Notes: generated by a model from the sequence alone, not told the origin. Counted from the first letter of the stretch, positions 9,920 through 22,469 are shown. The stretch is DNA of 52,592 bases from Blakeslea trispora (GCA_025331445.1 JAIWNE010000163.1:1-52592), one strand, 5' to 3'. Translations and numbers: made by a program.

Positions 9920-10932
9920 TGAATTAAATTTCGTATCCGTTCTGATTCACTGATAACGGCTTTTGATACTTGATTCTCTGTTTTCAATTGTCTTGAAATA
10001 GTTGTATACTTGCACCTGGTGGTATTCCATCTTCTGGAATTGAATAATCTTCTGATATTTTTGATATTTTCCTGAATTTTTTGATGTTTTTGTAGGTTTT
10101 AGTAATTTTTGCGTCTCTAATATGACTGGTGATGTCTTGGTTAATGGTGCTATCTCCTTCTCAATTACTGGTCTTTTGAATGACCAGAGTGCTATTTCTG
10201 TCTCGGAGCTGGCGGTGGTGGTTGTTGGCGGAAGTGGCTCTTCCTCAAATTTTTGGTTGGTCTTTTAGTTTCCTCCATGGGTGTGTCTCTTGTATTCACC
10301 ACTGGTAGCTCTTCTGACGACTGCGTTTTCGGATTTAGCTTTGTTGATCTTCTGCATGATGTCATTGTTGATGAATTATTCCTTGTTTTCACCGTCATCA
10401 TCATCTTCTTCCAAGTACTTGAGATTACTTGGAAGTTGGATTGCCCAAAGCTTGACCTGTTTGGCATCCTTGTCAAACTCCTTATAGGTTGCTCAACAGT
10501 AGATTGAAAGACTTTGAGCTTTTTCCAGGATGATGTCCATCGAGTTTTTATCTCCCCCTTCTTCAAAAATCTGTTGGAGGTCTTGATAAAGATCTGTTGC
10601 TCCTCTGGCTGCTGTTCTAAGCCGATCTGCCTTCTTTTTGATTGCATTGATCTAGTGTAGAGCGTCGATCTTGTATCTTATGAGATCTTGGAGACATCCC
10701 TTACTGGCTGCTCCAGTCTTTGTCTAGGAATCCCCTTCGAATCTTGGTGTGATCCAGGAAAATTGTTTGAGTTTGTTCCTAAGTTGAGAACTGGGAGTTT
10801 CTTCCAATTCCAAGAATATTTCATTTGGAAGCCGTCTTGGTTCTAGGTTTTCTTGTAATTGTTGACGCTTAAGTTGATCTCTAAGCTCTCGTAATTTTTG
10901 AATTTCTTCTGCATATTATCCATCTGACATGT
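9920..10932 (-). pseudogene. Decayed ORF, about 330 codons, unidentified retroelement-like protein
   Basis: Reading the minus strand from MSDG at 10932, a frame with several in-frame stops and a shift near 10500 still shows protein character: QKLRELRDQLKRQQLQENLE, LPNEIFLELEETPSSQLR, KQFSWITPRFEGDS, RTAARGATDLYQDLQQIFEE, VKLWAIQLPSNLKYLEED and a Pro/Thr-rich tail EEEPLPPTTTTASS. The coiled-coil start, Pro/Thr tail and place beside retrotransposon remnants would fit a structural (Gag-like) first ORF, possibly of a DIRS-like element, but no motif decides this. Not functional. Confidence 0.4.
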
Positions 10933-12193
10933 TTTACCACGATGCGCGGCATTATAAACATAAAAAAATAAATGTAGTTAATTCATTTTATATAATATGA
11001 GAATAGAAGCGTGGCCTGAAGGCTTATAACCACATCCGAAGCCAGAGTGAGCCACACGGCAATCGTGGTAGGAACGACCCACAATTATTTTCCAATTTTT
11101 CAAACAATGATTTTCCAGGTCTTGATATTTTTTAAAGAAACAAGCATATTACAATCTAAACCTTCATTGTGGTAATAGATTTAGCACCTCCGCTGCGCTT
11201 CGGTTAATTTTCTTGACCTTCATTATGGTTCAGAACGCTTCGCTTTGCAACATGCTCGTGCTGCCGCAGGCCAACTAATTCGATGAGAAGATCAATGTGG
11301 GGGCCCCACCCTAATTTTATTTTGAGCCTTCGCTATGGTATAAAATATCCCCTTCGCTGCGCTTCGTGTATTTTAAACCGTCGCTTTGGTAAAAAAACAT
11401 GTATCCCGGGGCAGCGAAAAAGACTTGAGCTTATCCTAATAATTGGTTCATAGCTAAGTCAGATGGGATCAAATATGAGTGAGTCTTTCAAAAGCAACAA
11501 TCCATGCTTGCTTTCAAAAATAAAAGTCCACCTAAACTTAAGACTCAAATTATCTAAGGGAATAGCAGATTCAATTGAATGATACGGACCGTCCTAATTT
11601 TGGAAAGTGCAGGAACCAAATCAATTAACACCAAAGTACAGATCAAGGTTGGCAACAACTGAAGTGAAGCAAAAATAGTAAATGTAATTTGAAACTCTTT
11701 GGAAGGGCCAGCGCTGACTTGAGAAGATTTGCAACTTATAGTGGTTCTGGCTGCAAAAAACTTAGAATTAACTTACTCGTACAATAACACAGTTTAAATA
11801 TTAACACTACCAAAAAAATTTTCCCAAATCCACATCAAAGGAACACAATAATAGCAAACACATCTCATTTAGCCGCAATCAAACCTCATAGAAGGTTCAT
11901 TACTCAATTCTCTTGCTATGTCTCTAATATACTGAGTGTGGAGAGAATCATACTGGCTTCGCGTGAGGGAGAGGGACGACCCTCCCCCTTGAACCCCCTC
12001 CCAGCTGGTTTAGCACTCGTAATCTGTCGCTGTTTAAAGCTTATTGTTAGCGTTGAAGTTTAGTTGTTTTTCTCTGTCGGTGTTTTAGGTTCCAATGCTA
12101 CCATTTCAAAGTGACTGTTTTTTACGATTCAATTTTAAGCTGGTGGTGACTGTTTTTAGCAATGTACGATTTTAATATATTAAAGGATTAAAC
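10933..12193. other. Intergenic stretch with GC-rich imperfect repeats and an S-body fragment
   Basis: No gene is supported here. A short stretch near 11085-11150 (CCAATTTTT, GATTTTCCAGGTCTTGATATTTTTTAAAG in pieces) is a fragment of the body shared by the short CACTA elements. From 11188 to 11380 imperfect copies of CCTTCGCTGCGCTTCGT and CCTTCGCTATGGT stand out from the AT-rich surroundings. Near 11965 a GAGGGAGAGGGACGACCCTC run forms a partial inverted repeat. The source of these repeats is not clear. Confidence 0.5.
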
Positions 12194-13261
12194 ATGAACA
12201 ATACATCAAACGAAAGCTCTAATGCTCGCAAATACGAATATCACAACGATTTTAAGCGAGGAGGTGTTTATTATCTTAGAATGAACGATATAACGTATAG
12301 TAGGATTGAAGAATTGACAGGTGTTAATGCCAAGACAGCAAGAAACATCGTAAATACAATTGAGAAAAAGGGTACTTTTGAGAAAGGCAAGAGTACTGGT
12401 AGGTAGCCGAAGGCAACTGAAGGCGACATTAGATTGTTAGTTCGTTTTGTACAACAGGATCCGTTTGCTATATATCCTCAGGTTCAAGCATATGCAGCAA
12501 CATTTGGCTTGATAGTTGACAGGAAGACTATTGTCAGCTATCTAGCCAAATGTGGCTTCCAATCGTTTTGGGCAGCACACAAGCCCACTCTTACTGACCG
12601 CCACAAGGAGACTAGACTACGTTGAGCACGTAGACACTCCGGTTGGGATGATGATGAGTGGAGAAGTGTCGTATGGTCAGATGAGGCACGTTTTCGGGTT
12701 GAGAACAACGACTGTGCTGCCCGAGTCATCCGTAAGAAGGGTACCAGGTACGAGGAAAGAAACATCCTCAGCAGCACCAAATGGGGTAAAGGATCGGTGA
12801 TGGTCTGGGCCTGCTTTACCGCTGTGGGATTTGGTCCTCTCGTGGTCGTAGAAGGCAACATGAACCAAGATGCTTATGTTGATATTTTGGCCAAGCACTT
12901 CCACCCTTGGTTCAAGGATCTACATGAGAAGCATGGTAGAGAGTTTATACTCCAAGATGACGGTGCTACCTGCCACACAGGTGCTTATGCTCGTTGGTGG
13001 AAGGAGGGCCATCAGATCAGCGGCTTTGAGTTCTGGCCTGCTCAAAGCCCTGATTTGAACCCTATCAAGCATGTGTGGTGGGAGTTAGTGAAGCGCCTTG
13101 CAGCCAAGAGGCACACAGTCAAAAATGTAGAAGAATTGAAGGCGCTCATCTTGAAGGAATGGGAACTGATAGGGCTTGACTTCGCTGAAACTTTAGTAGA
13201 AAGTATGCCCTCCAGATGCAAAGCTGTAATTAAGGCAAAAGGAGGGCATACCAAATATTAA
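12194..13261 (+). pseudogene. Tc1-like transposase, inactivated
   Basis: One continuous frame of about 355 codons interrupted only by two nonsense codons, TAG at 12404-12406 and TGA at 12623-12625. The N-terminal part has a helix-turn-helix (YSRIEELTGVNAKTARNIV) and a second DNA-binding segment. The catalytic domain shows VVWSDEARFRVE (first Asp), FILQDDGATCHTG (second Asp) and SPDLNPIKHVWW, in which the expected catalytic Glu/Asp is Lys. The end is KAKGGHTKY. Loss of the third acid together with the stops makes it inactive. A sequence CTAGTGACTGTATT at 13421-13436 looks like its right end, but no inverted copy is found to the left. Confidence 0.85.
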
Positions 13262-13499
13262 TTGTATTTTTTTAGCATTTATCAAAATTAGACATCATTT
13301 CCTTTTATTTTGTAAACTTTGAAGCCTTTATGATAAGTACAACTCATGCAACCTGATATTGAAGTTTGAGTGATAATTTGGAATTTAATTTTTTGGAAAA
13401 ATGGATTAAGTTATTTTTCTAGTGACTGTATTAAGACCTTGTAGCTGACCGTTGTATGAGTTCTTTTTCATAGAATTTTCTATAAACTTAACCTCTATT

Positions 13500-14652
13500 A
13501 TGTCTTACAACGGTACTCCCTCTTCCAACGCCAATGGTAGATCAATTCCTTCTGTTGGAACTGGCTCTCGTCGTTCTGTTCACACCCCTCGTTCAAGCAC
13601 GTCCGCTTTGGAGCGCAAGCTCGAGGAAGCATTGAAAGGTCTTGAGCAAGCCAACAAATTATTGGAAGAGCATAAGATGTTGATCGATAATCTCACTACT
13701 GCTAATGAAGAGATAAAGACAAGACTCGATAACAAGCCAACAGATGAAGTGAATGAAGGTTTTCCTGGATCTAAGAAAGAGCTGGAGCAAATTCGTGTTA
13801 GTATCAACGTATATGATCTCAACAAAATCAATTTCTAATTGTTGTTTTAGCTTGTTTTGTTAGAGGAACAAGAAAAGCAATTGAAGGGTGCTACTTGGAA
13901 CCTCGAAGAGACATTGATCAAGAGTCCCGAGAATGGTTTTCATGTGGTGCAGATTATCAAGAACACTTTGGCCAACACCAGATTTCAATATATAACATCG
14001 AACTATGTGTGGCCTACGAACAATGCCATCAAGTATATGAAATATGTTCTTTGGAGACAGTACTGCAGTCAGAAGCAAAGCGAGAAAAACAAGACGTTGA
14101 GTATGGAACAGCAAGACCAGCAAAAAAAGAAAAACAATTGGGAGACTCGTACATCCCATGTAAGTTGAGAGTGTATAAAGTAATATTTCATGTTCTGTTG
14201 CTAACTAAAATGCTTGAAATATTGTTATAGCTCTTGTCAAGACGAAGAACTGCCTATAATGAGTTCAAGGAAGAGCTGGCCAATGTCTTTGGCACCCACG
14301 AAGAGTGTCAACAAGTCTTGACAACAGAGATGACATCTGACCAAGAAGATGAAAATGACGAAGAAGGTACACTCTTGAGAGCCAAGAAAGTGCCTCATTA
14401 CAGAAAGCAGCAGGTAAGCTATAGCTGATAATATTACATGAGAGCAAAAGAATAACTTTTTTTAACACCATCGTCAAGTGTACTGACTTCTTTTACAAAC
14501 TGGATGAACTTCGCACTGCCAACAACAGAAGAATGAACAGCAGCTTTGTGCCAACTAGAGTAGGCTCACGTGTAGTCAAAGTTGTTCATGCAAGAAACCC
14601 CAAGAAGTTGCGAAAACTACCTGCATGGGCTATTGACCATACACTTGTATAG
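13500..14652 (+). CDS. Gene 1 of element A: coiled-coil CACTA accessory protein (TnpA-like candidate)
   Basis: Four exons, 13500-13808, 13851-14159, 14231-14413 and 14479-14652, all joined in phase 0 with GT...AG introns of 42-71 nt; 324 residues. Residues 1-35 are Ser/Thr/Arg-rich (IPSVGTGSRRSVHTPRSS); a coiled coil follows (ALERKLEEALKGLEQANKLL to about residue 80), then GFPGSKKELEQIRVSIN. Exon 2 has a helical block with SNYVWPTNNAIKYMKYVL. Exon 3 has HEECQQVL, an acidic TSDQEDENDEEG and VPHYRKQQ. Exon 4 has CTDFFYKLDELR and LPAWAIDH near the end. It faces gene 3 with 64 bp between stops. No known domain is recognised; by analogy with plant CACTA elements it may bind the subterminal repeats. 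That role is inferred. Open throughout. Confidence 0.75.
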
Positions 14653-14716
14653 TTTTTTTTTTCGAAATAAATAATTAGAAGAGTAAAAAATTTAAAAGCA
14701 CAAAATGTTTATTTTC

Positions 14717-15425
14717 TTATGCAAGACTTCTTGTTAATTGAAGCGCAATAATGAGACTGTCGTTAATACTGCGACGAATATGTGCACGCGCATACAACTT
14801 ATGTACAGGCAAGATGCTGTATGAGCTTTTAGCCTCATACTCGTTGCGAAAAGGCTTGTTTCTCTCACTTGTGTCTGATGTAATGCTATCCACACCGACT
14901 CGAGATTTTTGTACCAACTAACAAAAGCAAAGCAATGGTTAGTTGGAAAGTAATCACCATCTTCATAACACTTTGTCTCATGGAAGAAAAAGTATTCAAT
15001 AGTTCCTGCGCGCAAGTGCTCTTGACCTTCAGTATTCACTACTCCTTCCAGATCATCGTTTTCATAATCATCAGGTCGGTAGGCATAGATTTGAGATCCT
15101 CTACCTCGACCTGTCAAGCGCGACTTGTAACATCTCCTAGTACTTTGATCTTTTTGATTTTTTGTACTATATTGTCCACAACAAGATGTGATTCATATCG
15201 TCTATGATAATAGGCTTCTAGGCAATGAAAATCCTCCTGGCTTAGTTTTCTCGATTCTCTCCTGGCTAAAGAAAGCATAACATTGCCATCCTCCTGCAGC
15301 TGCTCATGACCCATGGGATCACTATCTTTTTCGGCAAACTGATAAATGTCTTCTCTATGAAGAGAGATGTCTGATCCGAAAGGTAAAATTGTAAAGTTAT
15401 TATATGTTTCGTTTGTTTGTTCCAT
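14717..15425 (-). pseudogene. Gene 3 of element A: separate C-terminal domain of the CACTA transposase, frameshifted
   Basis: Begins MEQTNETYNNFTILPFGSD at 15425 and aligns along its length with gene 3 of B and with the C-terminal 200 residues of the fused gene 2 in C. Recognisable pieces are QEDFHCLEAYYHRRYE, KIKKIKVLG, HLRAGTIEYFFFHET, NHCFAFVSWYKN and SSYSILPVHKLYARA. Two frameshifts, near 15115-15140 and near 14915, break it. In fungal Tnp2-type proteins this module (FFFH...HCFAFVSWY) follows the catalytic core; its role is not established here. Confidence 0.7.
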
Positions 15426-15856
15426 TTTAAATATTTGTGCAATAAAAAGAGAAAAGAAAGAGACTTGAGTAACCATTTTTAAATTGATTTGAAAAGCAGC
15501 CGCTAAAAAAGGAAGTCTTTTCCGAATTTAGCTTACCTGAGGACTTTCAAATATGGGAAAAAATACATCCGATATTTCTTTCTTTTTTACTCATATTTTT
15601 ACGCGACTTTAGACGCTAATCACTTGCGACATGACGTCTTTTTTACAATCTAGTTTACAAATGTTTACTCTTTAGGTCAGTCATCAACATCAGACTTTTC
15701 TTAACATCAAATAAAAGACAGAAATATTCACAAGACAAGTTTCTTTAAACAACATCAATTTATTGAAGTTACAAAATATGAAGACTAATATAAAAAATTA
15801 TAGATAGGAAAAAAAGAACAAAGAAACAGAACAAAGAGAGAGAAACAGAGGAATAT
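15426..15856. promoter_or_regulatory. Intergenic region between gene 2 and gene 3 of A
   Basis: Stop of gene 2 and start of gene 3 are 431 bp apart. The segment holds TTTTTACGCGACTTTAGACG and GCTAATCACTTGC; the matching gap in B (26263-26595) has TTTACGCGG and GCTAACCAGTTGC in the same order. The conserved pair suggests promoter elements of gene 3. No ORF is supported here. Confidence 0.4.
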
Positions 15857-18318
15857 TTAGCGTGCGATATAGTGAGCAACTGAATCAAAATCATCGGCAA
15901 AGATAATGGACTGCATTCGATTCATGTAGTTTTTTTCAAAGCCTGGCTTGTGATTTGTGTTGATTTTTTGATGAATAGGTTGTTTCTTTCAAAACCAAAC
16001 CCCAAAAGCAAGAAATAGGACCAAACTTATATATGCATCACGAAGATGAAGCATGAAATGGAAATTTGGAGTCACGGCTAGACAGCCAAAGCGTTGTTCA
16101 AATCCCCGAGCAAAAGTAAGCAAATGGTTGTGGGCAATTTCAACATCGGTTTTCTTTATGACGTTGCAATTGAGTAGTCGAAGTGCGTTGATGAGATGCA
16201 TGATTAGATCATAATCAGAGGCATTCAGGAGAGGAGGAGAGAGGACATGTTCGGCAACAGAGGTCATAAAATCTTTATACTCGGCAGCTTTGACAAAAGG
16301 AAAACCTTCTTTTACAATTTTTTGGCCATTGGCGCACAGGAAGCATCAGGATCAAATTCAACATACTCTTGCAATATTTTCTTATTTCCAGAAATGCACC
16401 TTCTGGAAGCATTGTCTTCAGCGCCTTCTAGCAACACCAAGATACAAGACATGCATCGGCTCGATTGCTAAAGTATTGTATGAATAATAGGGCAGTTCGA
16501 AGAGAATGGAATATCTAACACCACTATTTTGTCCAGCTTGGTTCTTTCTTTGATAGTTCTTGCGTGTCTCCACTTCTCGGAGCTCTCCCTGGTCTCTTCA
16601 AGGTTCTTCGTTCCCATTGCTCGCAATTCCAGTTACAATAATTTCTCCTGCTGACAGTATTAGGAAACATCGCGAATTTAGTCTTGCAAAGATGGCATCC
16701 ATGGCTGCTGTTAAAGACATGCTACCGGCAAGCTTTTTCGTGGCTGGTAGGTCCGAGCAAACCGAGTACAGACAAGCCTTCACTGTTTGACGCTGAATAC
16801 TATCATCTAGCATAATCATCTTCATCTGGACACATTCAAGTCTTCAACCATTGGAGCAAGATACTTGTTGATAGCAGTCGTAGGAGGTTCCCTAGGTCCA
16901 GGAATAACACCGACTAAAAGCATATTGCGTTCATGTCTCGTCCTTGTTGTTTTGGGAGGTTCTGAACAGTGAGATAAATGCAACCGACACTGTGATTTGT
17001 ATTGAAGGGACTGAACAATCAATGTTCAGTGAGAGTAAGAGATTGTAGTCGGATTGCAATACAAAAGGAGGCGCATCAGAAGAGGTCTTGAAGTCCAAAA
17101 AGCTAGTAGCATCGTACAAATCAGATAAGTATTCCCTAGCAGGTTGACGATTTTTCCATGCGGTGACTTGATCTGCAAATCCCTTTTCGCAAGAACAGCT
17201 TTTTCAAGGTTGTAATAATTGAACAATAAGAGTACACCATCTGTACAACTAGTTGCGCATCTGCAGATTTGTTCTCGAAATCGTATATACGTCCACTACA
17301 GAATTCTCCTGAATTTGTTGGCTTATAGATGGCACCGACCAAAGAGTGATTACACACCATTTCAGTGATAACAGGCTTTTTCTTTATGCTAGTCAAGTCG
17401 TGGTAGGATGAACACACAGCATAGTTCTTGATGCCTTCGGCGCTGAACAACTGAAGGGAATTTCTTTCTTTGAATGTTGCAACACTTTTTGGAAGGCGGA
17501 ACTCGTCACCATGCAATCTCAAGAGCTCATTCAATTTTTCCATGACTTCTTCAGTTTGCTTGTTGGGAACGCTTTGGCTTTGAAGATATGATATAATGGA
17601 TGAAGTGACTTTTGAGAATTCGGATTGAGGAGTCTTATCAGCTAAGTAAACAAATCAAACAAATTAGTATATACGTCTAATCATCGACAATAGAGTAATA
17701 CTTACAATAAAAAGTGTAATCAGGCAAGACATTTTGACTTTCAAAGCTAGATGCTTCAAAAGCTGTATCATCATCGATCATATCAAATGGTTCGCCATCA
17801 TCGCAAAGCTCGGTATCAAAGTAAGCGTCAGTACAATCCATGGGACTAGCGGGTTGATCTTCAGGATTGTCAAGGCTAGCTTGATTAACGTCAACTAAAA
17901 AAACATTAGAGGAAACTCAACATTGTTTATGCAAAATGCTGGATATCTCACCTTCACTAATTGAAGTGGCATTTTCGGTAACTACTCTGCGATAGTACTT
18001 TGGAGTATTATGAATGGCATTCTTTCCGTCTAGGTAATAAAAAGATATGATATGTTAGAGTGATTCACTAATGTTTATAACAAATAGACTTACAGATAGT
18101 CAACTTCCACTGTGCATATCTCATGCCTTCAAACATATTACGTCTTTGATAGGATCTGTATTCATTGAAATCGACCAAAGGCTTTTCCATTGATGTAATC
18201 TTACAGGTATCATAATGACAGTAGTAAACTCTTTCGAGAGTAGCAGCAGCACAACGAGAGCATTGGACATCGGCAGTACAGCGAGTACATTGGATTTCTT
18301 GACAAAGCGAGCAGACAT
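15857..18318 (-). pseudogene. Gene 2 of element A: Tnp2/Plavaka-like CACTA transposase, broken
   Basis: Exons about 18318-18094, 18029-17952, 17894-17706 and 17641-15857. Exon 1 carries a cysteine cluster (CSLCQEIQCTRC, CSRC, YYCHYDTC) likely to bind zinc, but the only nearby ATG is one base out of frame. Later come HGDEFRLPKSVATF, QSDYNLLLSLNID, an IPGPREPPTTAINKYLAP-like block, DLPATKKLAGSMSL, and LHLRDAY before the final FERNN region ending YIAR. Frameshifts occur at the KG/FADQ point near 17180, near 17020, near 16800-16500 and near 16010. It is homologous throughout to B gene 2. The part from FADQ to the core keeps the D and E positions only in pieces. Confidence 0.8.
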
Positions 18319-19586
18319 TTCAGGTAAGTATTGTTAGTTTCAAATAAAGTTGAATGGCTATTCCATGTCTTTTTTTTTGTGGTTCTTTTATATTGCTTTT
18401 GCATTCATCTTGTCACAGGCTTAAAGTAGTAAGAAATATTTCATTCGTTCCTTGAAAGAAGACAAATCGAGACTTTTTGTTGATTAGAAAGCAATGATTG
18501 GAAACAATGCCATTCTTTTTTAAATCCTTTTTGCTGTTGTACATTAAATAAAACAGGTTTTATTTAAGAAATGCACGTGTTAGCACTTTAATGATGTTGG
18601 ACTGAGAACTGCGTCTGATTCATTTTCTTATTCATTTTTCTTTATTGAAGGTATTATTTTGACGTTAAGATTTCCTATTATATCGAGATTACACAAATTT
18701 GCTAAGCCTTTCACTCGTTGGTGTTGCTGGCTTTTTTTTTCTTGCCGATATTTATATTGGTTACAATAAGGAAAAGGCAACTTTTTTTTTCTTTTTTATT
18801 TATTTTTTTTCTTTAAAACAGACCAATACCATTCAGACTACAAGGTGTATATAGCGTGATTTCAGCTCATCTAGTACTTTGAAGCTACATTTGCTCAACA
18901 TCAGTATATTGACAGTCGTGTTTTGTCTTCTTTGAACCAAGTGTAGAGATGATTTATACTTGAACCCTTAAACGATAATAAACTATTCTTTTTTACAAAA
19001 CGACACCTTTTATTGTAGTAAATCGTACTTTTATAGCCACCAAATACAATGCTTGCGAAAGCTTGACCATAATATCGTGATTAAATGTTTTTTTGAAAGA
19101 ATAAGAGATGGTTTAGTTGAAGAGACTTTCTCGATGAGCAACAAAAATACTAATAGTATCAGCTTAGAACATAACGTTCCTTTTTAAGCATACTTAGCAG
19201 TTTTAAAATTGGGGCTTTGGTTTGTTTTCCGCTTGTCTATCAAATTTTTTCTCTCTTTTTTTTTCTATCCTTTTTTTTAACGTGTGACAAAGCCTAGAAA
19301 CCAGACAATTTTTAGCACTTTGAAATTTTTGACCTTTTTTTTTATAAGTTAAATAAAATTTCAATTCAATAGCTATAAGGAAGCATATGTTTGCAGTAAA
19401 GACTTCAATACTTTTTACATGGGTGTATTCTAGACAATTAGGGATACACTCTGTCCAAGTTTCAGCAAATTCTGACCATTTTTGAGAGATCTGATTTTTT
19501 ACTGCTTAAAGACCCCGTGAAAGGACCCATTTAATGTAGGAAATTTTTTATCACTTTCAAGCCTCAAGTGTAAATTTTTTGTAGTG
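18319..19586. other. Right arm of element A, noncoding
   Basis: AT-rich with poly-T runs and no supported gene. From about 18829 to 19586 it is nearly identical to 44510-45266 in the internally deleted element. The last 30 bp (GCCTCAAGTG, then TTTTTTGTAGTG) form the terminus. Confidence 0.7.
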
Positions 19587-19589
19587 CAG

Positions 19590-22469
19590 CACTACACCCA
19601 AAAGGACGTCCACTGCTGCCAAATTTAGCGGTGGACGTCAGTTATTTGTACAGCAATTCGGCGTCCGCTGCACAAAAGTGATCGTAAAGTCCCACTGCAA
19701 GTCCACTGCAGGTCCACTGTTAGTTGGGACCCGACGATCACTGCTGTGGACTGGACAAATGAAATGCTTGCCATGTCCCCAGTGGATCATACAGAGCGTC
19801 CGTCTTGTTTACATTAGCTTTGTGATTGGATATCTTTTTCGAAGAATCTTTATTCAATTAGCCATTTACATAAATATACTCAAAAATTCTTTGTTTAATT
19901 GGCTTTACATTTGCTATTTTATTGAAATTGACATTTCTAATTGGATGATATGGACTTCTTTACACAAATATACTTCTTTACAATTGGACTGTTTACAGCA
20001 AATATAGAGGATTAGAGGTTTAAAAAAGTGGCTTTTTATTGTAGGAAAAAACTTTTTTTGATAGAAAATAATGGCTTCTTTACGGGGGAAAATACTAGGG
20101 GATTAGGTAAAAAAAAAGCAATATTTCATTGATGTAGAGAATATGACCAGAAAAAAACCGATAGAAATGGCAAATTGCTTCGAGAAAAAGCGATGACAAG
20201 AGCGATCAGAGTACAGACAAGAGCAATTCAAATTGAGACACAAACGCAACAGATAGACCATAAAAGCAGATGGAGAGAGACAGCAATTTACATGCAAAAG
20301 GCAGAAAACAAACCAAACAAGAAACAACCGGATTTGAACTAAAACAACATCATCATTAGTTAAAAGCATAGTAGCACAAAAAGAAATGACAAATGTACTT
20401 ACAGACAATCCATAGTCAGAGGCTATGCGAAAGCCAGTTTACCGTGTCAAAGGAGCATACCAGCATTTGAAAGCCTAAAAAGAAAGCAATAAGTTATACT
20501 GAAATCATAGATTCTGATATCTTACTTACGTTTAAGAAAGCCATCAACAGGGTCCTTGTAAATAATATCATTATTAAGCACAACTAGGCTCTAAACGAAA
20601 GAAGTACGTGAATAAAAAGAATTACAACATAGATGTTTATGGATAATTACCTCAAGTCATACAACAAAGTAAACACATATCAATTAAGACAAGGACTAAG
20701 TAAAAGAAAGTAGACTATTAGTGGCTTGACCGAAGAGAAAAAGAAAAAGGCTTACCTGTATACTTTAACAAAAAAGTGATAAAAAAGAGAGAAAAAAGGA
20801 AAAGAAAGAAAAAAAGAAAAAATTTCAACTTATTGACAGCTTCCTATTTGAGTCTTGTCAATAACAAAAAAAAGAGAGAGAGAAAAATATTGCACTGACA
20901 GATTTCATTATTGAATCACCGACACAAGAATAAAATATCTTGACTTTACTTAATCGTAAAAAAATCTATGAAAAGCGACTTAGAGAGCGCTTCAAGTGCA
21001 CTATAAGCATCTGGTAATAAACCCCTTTGATATAGCTACAAACAGACACCTCTTTTCTTTCTTTTTGTGTCGAAAAAACGAGAAATAGCTCTATTCAATC
21101 TCAGCCAAAATCATACACACTTTTTTTTCTCTCTCTTAAATTTATTTATTTTTTTTATTACAAGTAGCCTTAACTCATAGTTTATTTATCGTGCTAAAAG
21201 CAGATGAGACTTAACGAGCTTATGTCAATTCAGCAATGCAGTATATTGGACACAGACATTCCAAGCGTGGACTCTGGTTTGGAAATGCAACGAAAAGAGA
21301 ACAGTCAGGAAAGCTTTTAAGCTGCAAGTTGAATTCAATCTATAAAAAAAAGAATTCCAGGCTGCTACTTTTTTCTTCTTCAGTATTAAGCTTGATCCTC
21401 ATCATACATGCCAAGCAAAAGGTAAGTTACATTGCCGTGTTATGAATCAGCTATACCCTTTCTTTTTTTTGTTTCGAAAAGAAGTGGATTGCTTTATGAG
21501 CGAGAAGCTCTTTTTTATGAACGAAAAACATCTTTACGCAATAAACAACGACTGCTTACGAGTTATTTTATGGATCACACCTTTATTTATTTTTGTCTCA
21601 GTACATGAAAGGAAAGAATGTGGGTTTTGGTACAAAATGAGCATATACAAGAGGAAAAAGATGTAAATGAACTATTGCAAGTTGTTACTTTTTATATTTT
21701 GACCAGTTAAGCTTGCAGAGATGGAACAGGACAAAGGGGGTTTTAGAGTAGAGGCTTACCTTGAACGCACTACTGGGTAATTTGGAACATGAGACCGAGA
21801 TGAGCTTGCATGTTCTTCACAAGGCTCTTTTTTTTTTGCTTTTAATTTTACAAATTGTCTTTTCTTCAAAGATTTTTTTTAAAGTATGTTTATCTTAGTG
21901 CGTTTATTTCAATGTGTTTATCTCGGTGTCTTCTGCTTTAGATGCCTTTATTTCAGTGTCTCTTTTCTCTTTTAATTTTTGAGAGTCTCTTTTTTTCAGT
22001 GCTTTAAGTTTTTTATTTCCCATTTTTAAAAGATTTTCCCAATTATTTTTTGATTCTCATTCTCAATTTTTTAATTTCTTCGTTTCCGAAAGTATTTTCC
22101 AATTTTTTAAGCAGTGATTTTTTAGGTCTTTGTATTTTTTGAAGAAAAAATGACAAGACATTTCAAACTCCTCAGCATTAAGGAAATCAAGTTGCTGCAA
22201 AAACTCAACAAGACAGAAAATCACTGCCAAAAAATTCAAAGAGCGGATTTTCTTTAAGCAGGTAAAAATCTTAATGGTTATAACTTTATGAAAACAAATT
22301 CGTTTTGAATTCTGTAAGAAGTTCTGAAAGCCCAAATGATATATCTAAAAATCTGTCCAAAAAAATAGCAGCTTTTATAATCAAAATTAATACTCAGAGT
22401 TTGGGGTGCACTTAAGACCATGTTAATCGTAGATGACCACCGTACGTTGGTCAAGCATTCGGTGTAGTG
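19590..22469 (+). mobile_element. Short CACTA element S2 (2880 bp) with mismatched ends
   Basis: Starts CACTACACCCAAAAGG with the same left subterminal motif (GTCCACTGC) as S1 and S4, but its right end (ACGTTGGTCAAGCATTCGGTGTAGTG in pieces) is that of S3. It is preceded by CAG (19587-19589), shared with the end of A; on the right the CAG at 22471-22473 is one extra G away. The body carries the gene 4 homologue on the minus strand (about 20290-20680) and the plus-strand spliced gene; the start exon of the latter is deleted (the segment with ATGGGCAC is missing near 21080). Confidence 0.8.
21234..21666 (+). pseudogene. Plus-strand spliced gene of short elements, S2 copy (start lost, last exon intact)
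   Basis: Second exon 21234-21421 is decayed. The last exon 21482-21666 is open for 60 residues: EVDCFMSEKLFFMNEKHLYA, then NNDCLRVILWITPLFIFVSV, HERKECGFWYKMSIYKRKKM and TAA. It has a hydrophobic segment (VILWITPLFIFVSV) that could span a membrane and a very basic tail. The copies in S1, S3 and S4 have lost single bases in this exon, so S2 shows the ancestral frame best. I do not recognise the protein. Confidence 0.45.

Larger units (their letters stand above)
13432..19586 (+). mobile_element. CACTA element A (left end missing)
   Basis: Holds gene 1 (plus), gene 3 and gene 2 (minus), in the same order as B. The right end is TTTTTTGTAGTG at 19575-19586, followed by CAG. The last 750 bp are almost identical to the right part of the 2.16-kb element at 43108-45266. 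Homology to other elements starts just right of the dead Tc1-like element, so the left 1.4 kb, including the CACTACA terminus and gene 4, has been lost or displaced. Confidence 0.8.

Noticed and set aside
10253..10507. Plus-strand ORFs in 10253-10507
   Set aside because: They are antisense to a longer decayed minus-strand frame with better protein character.
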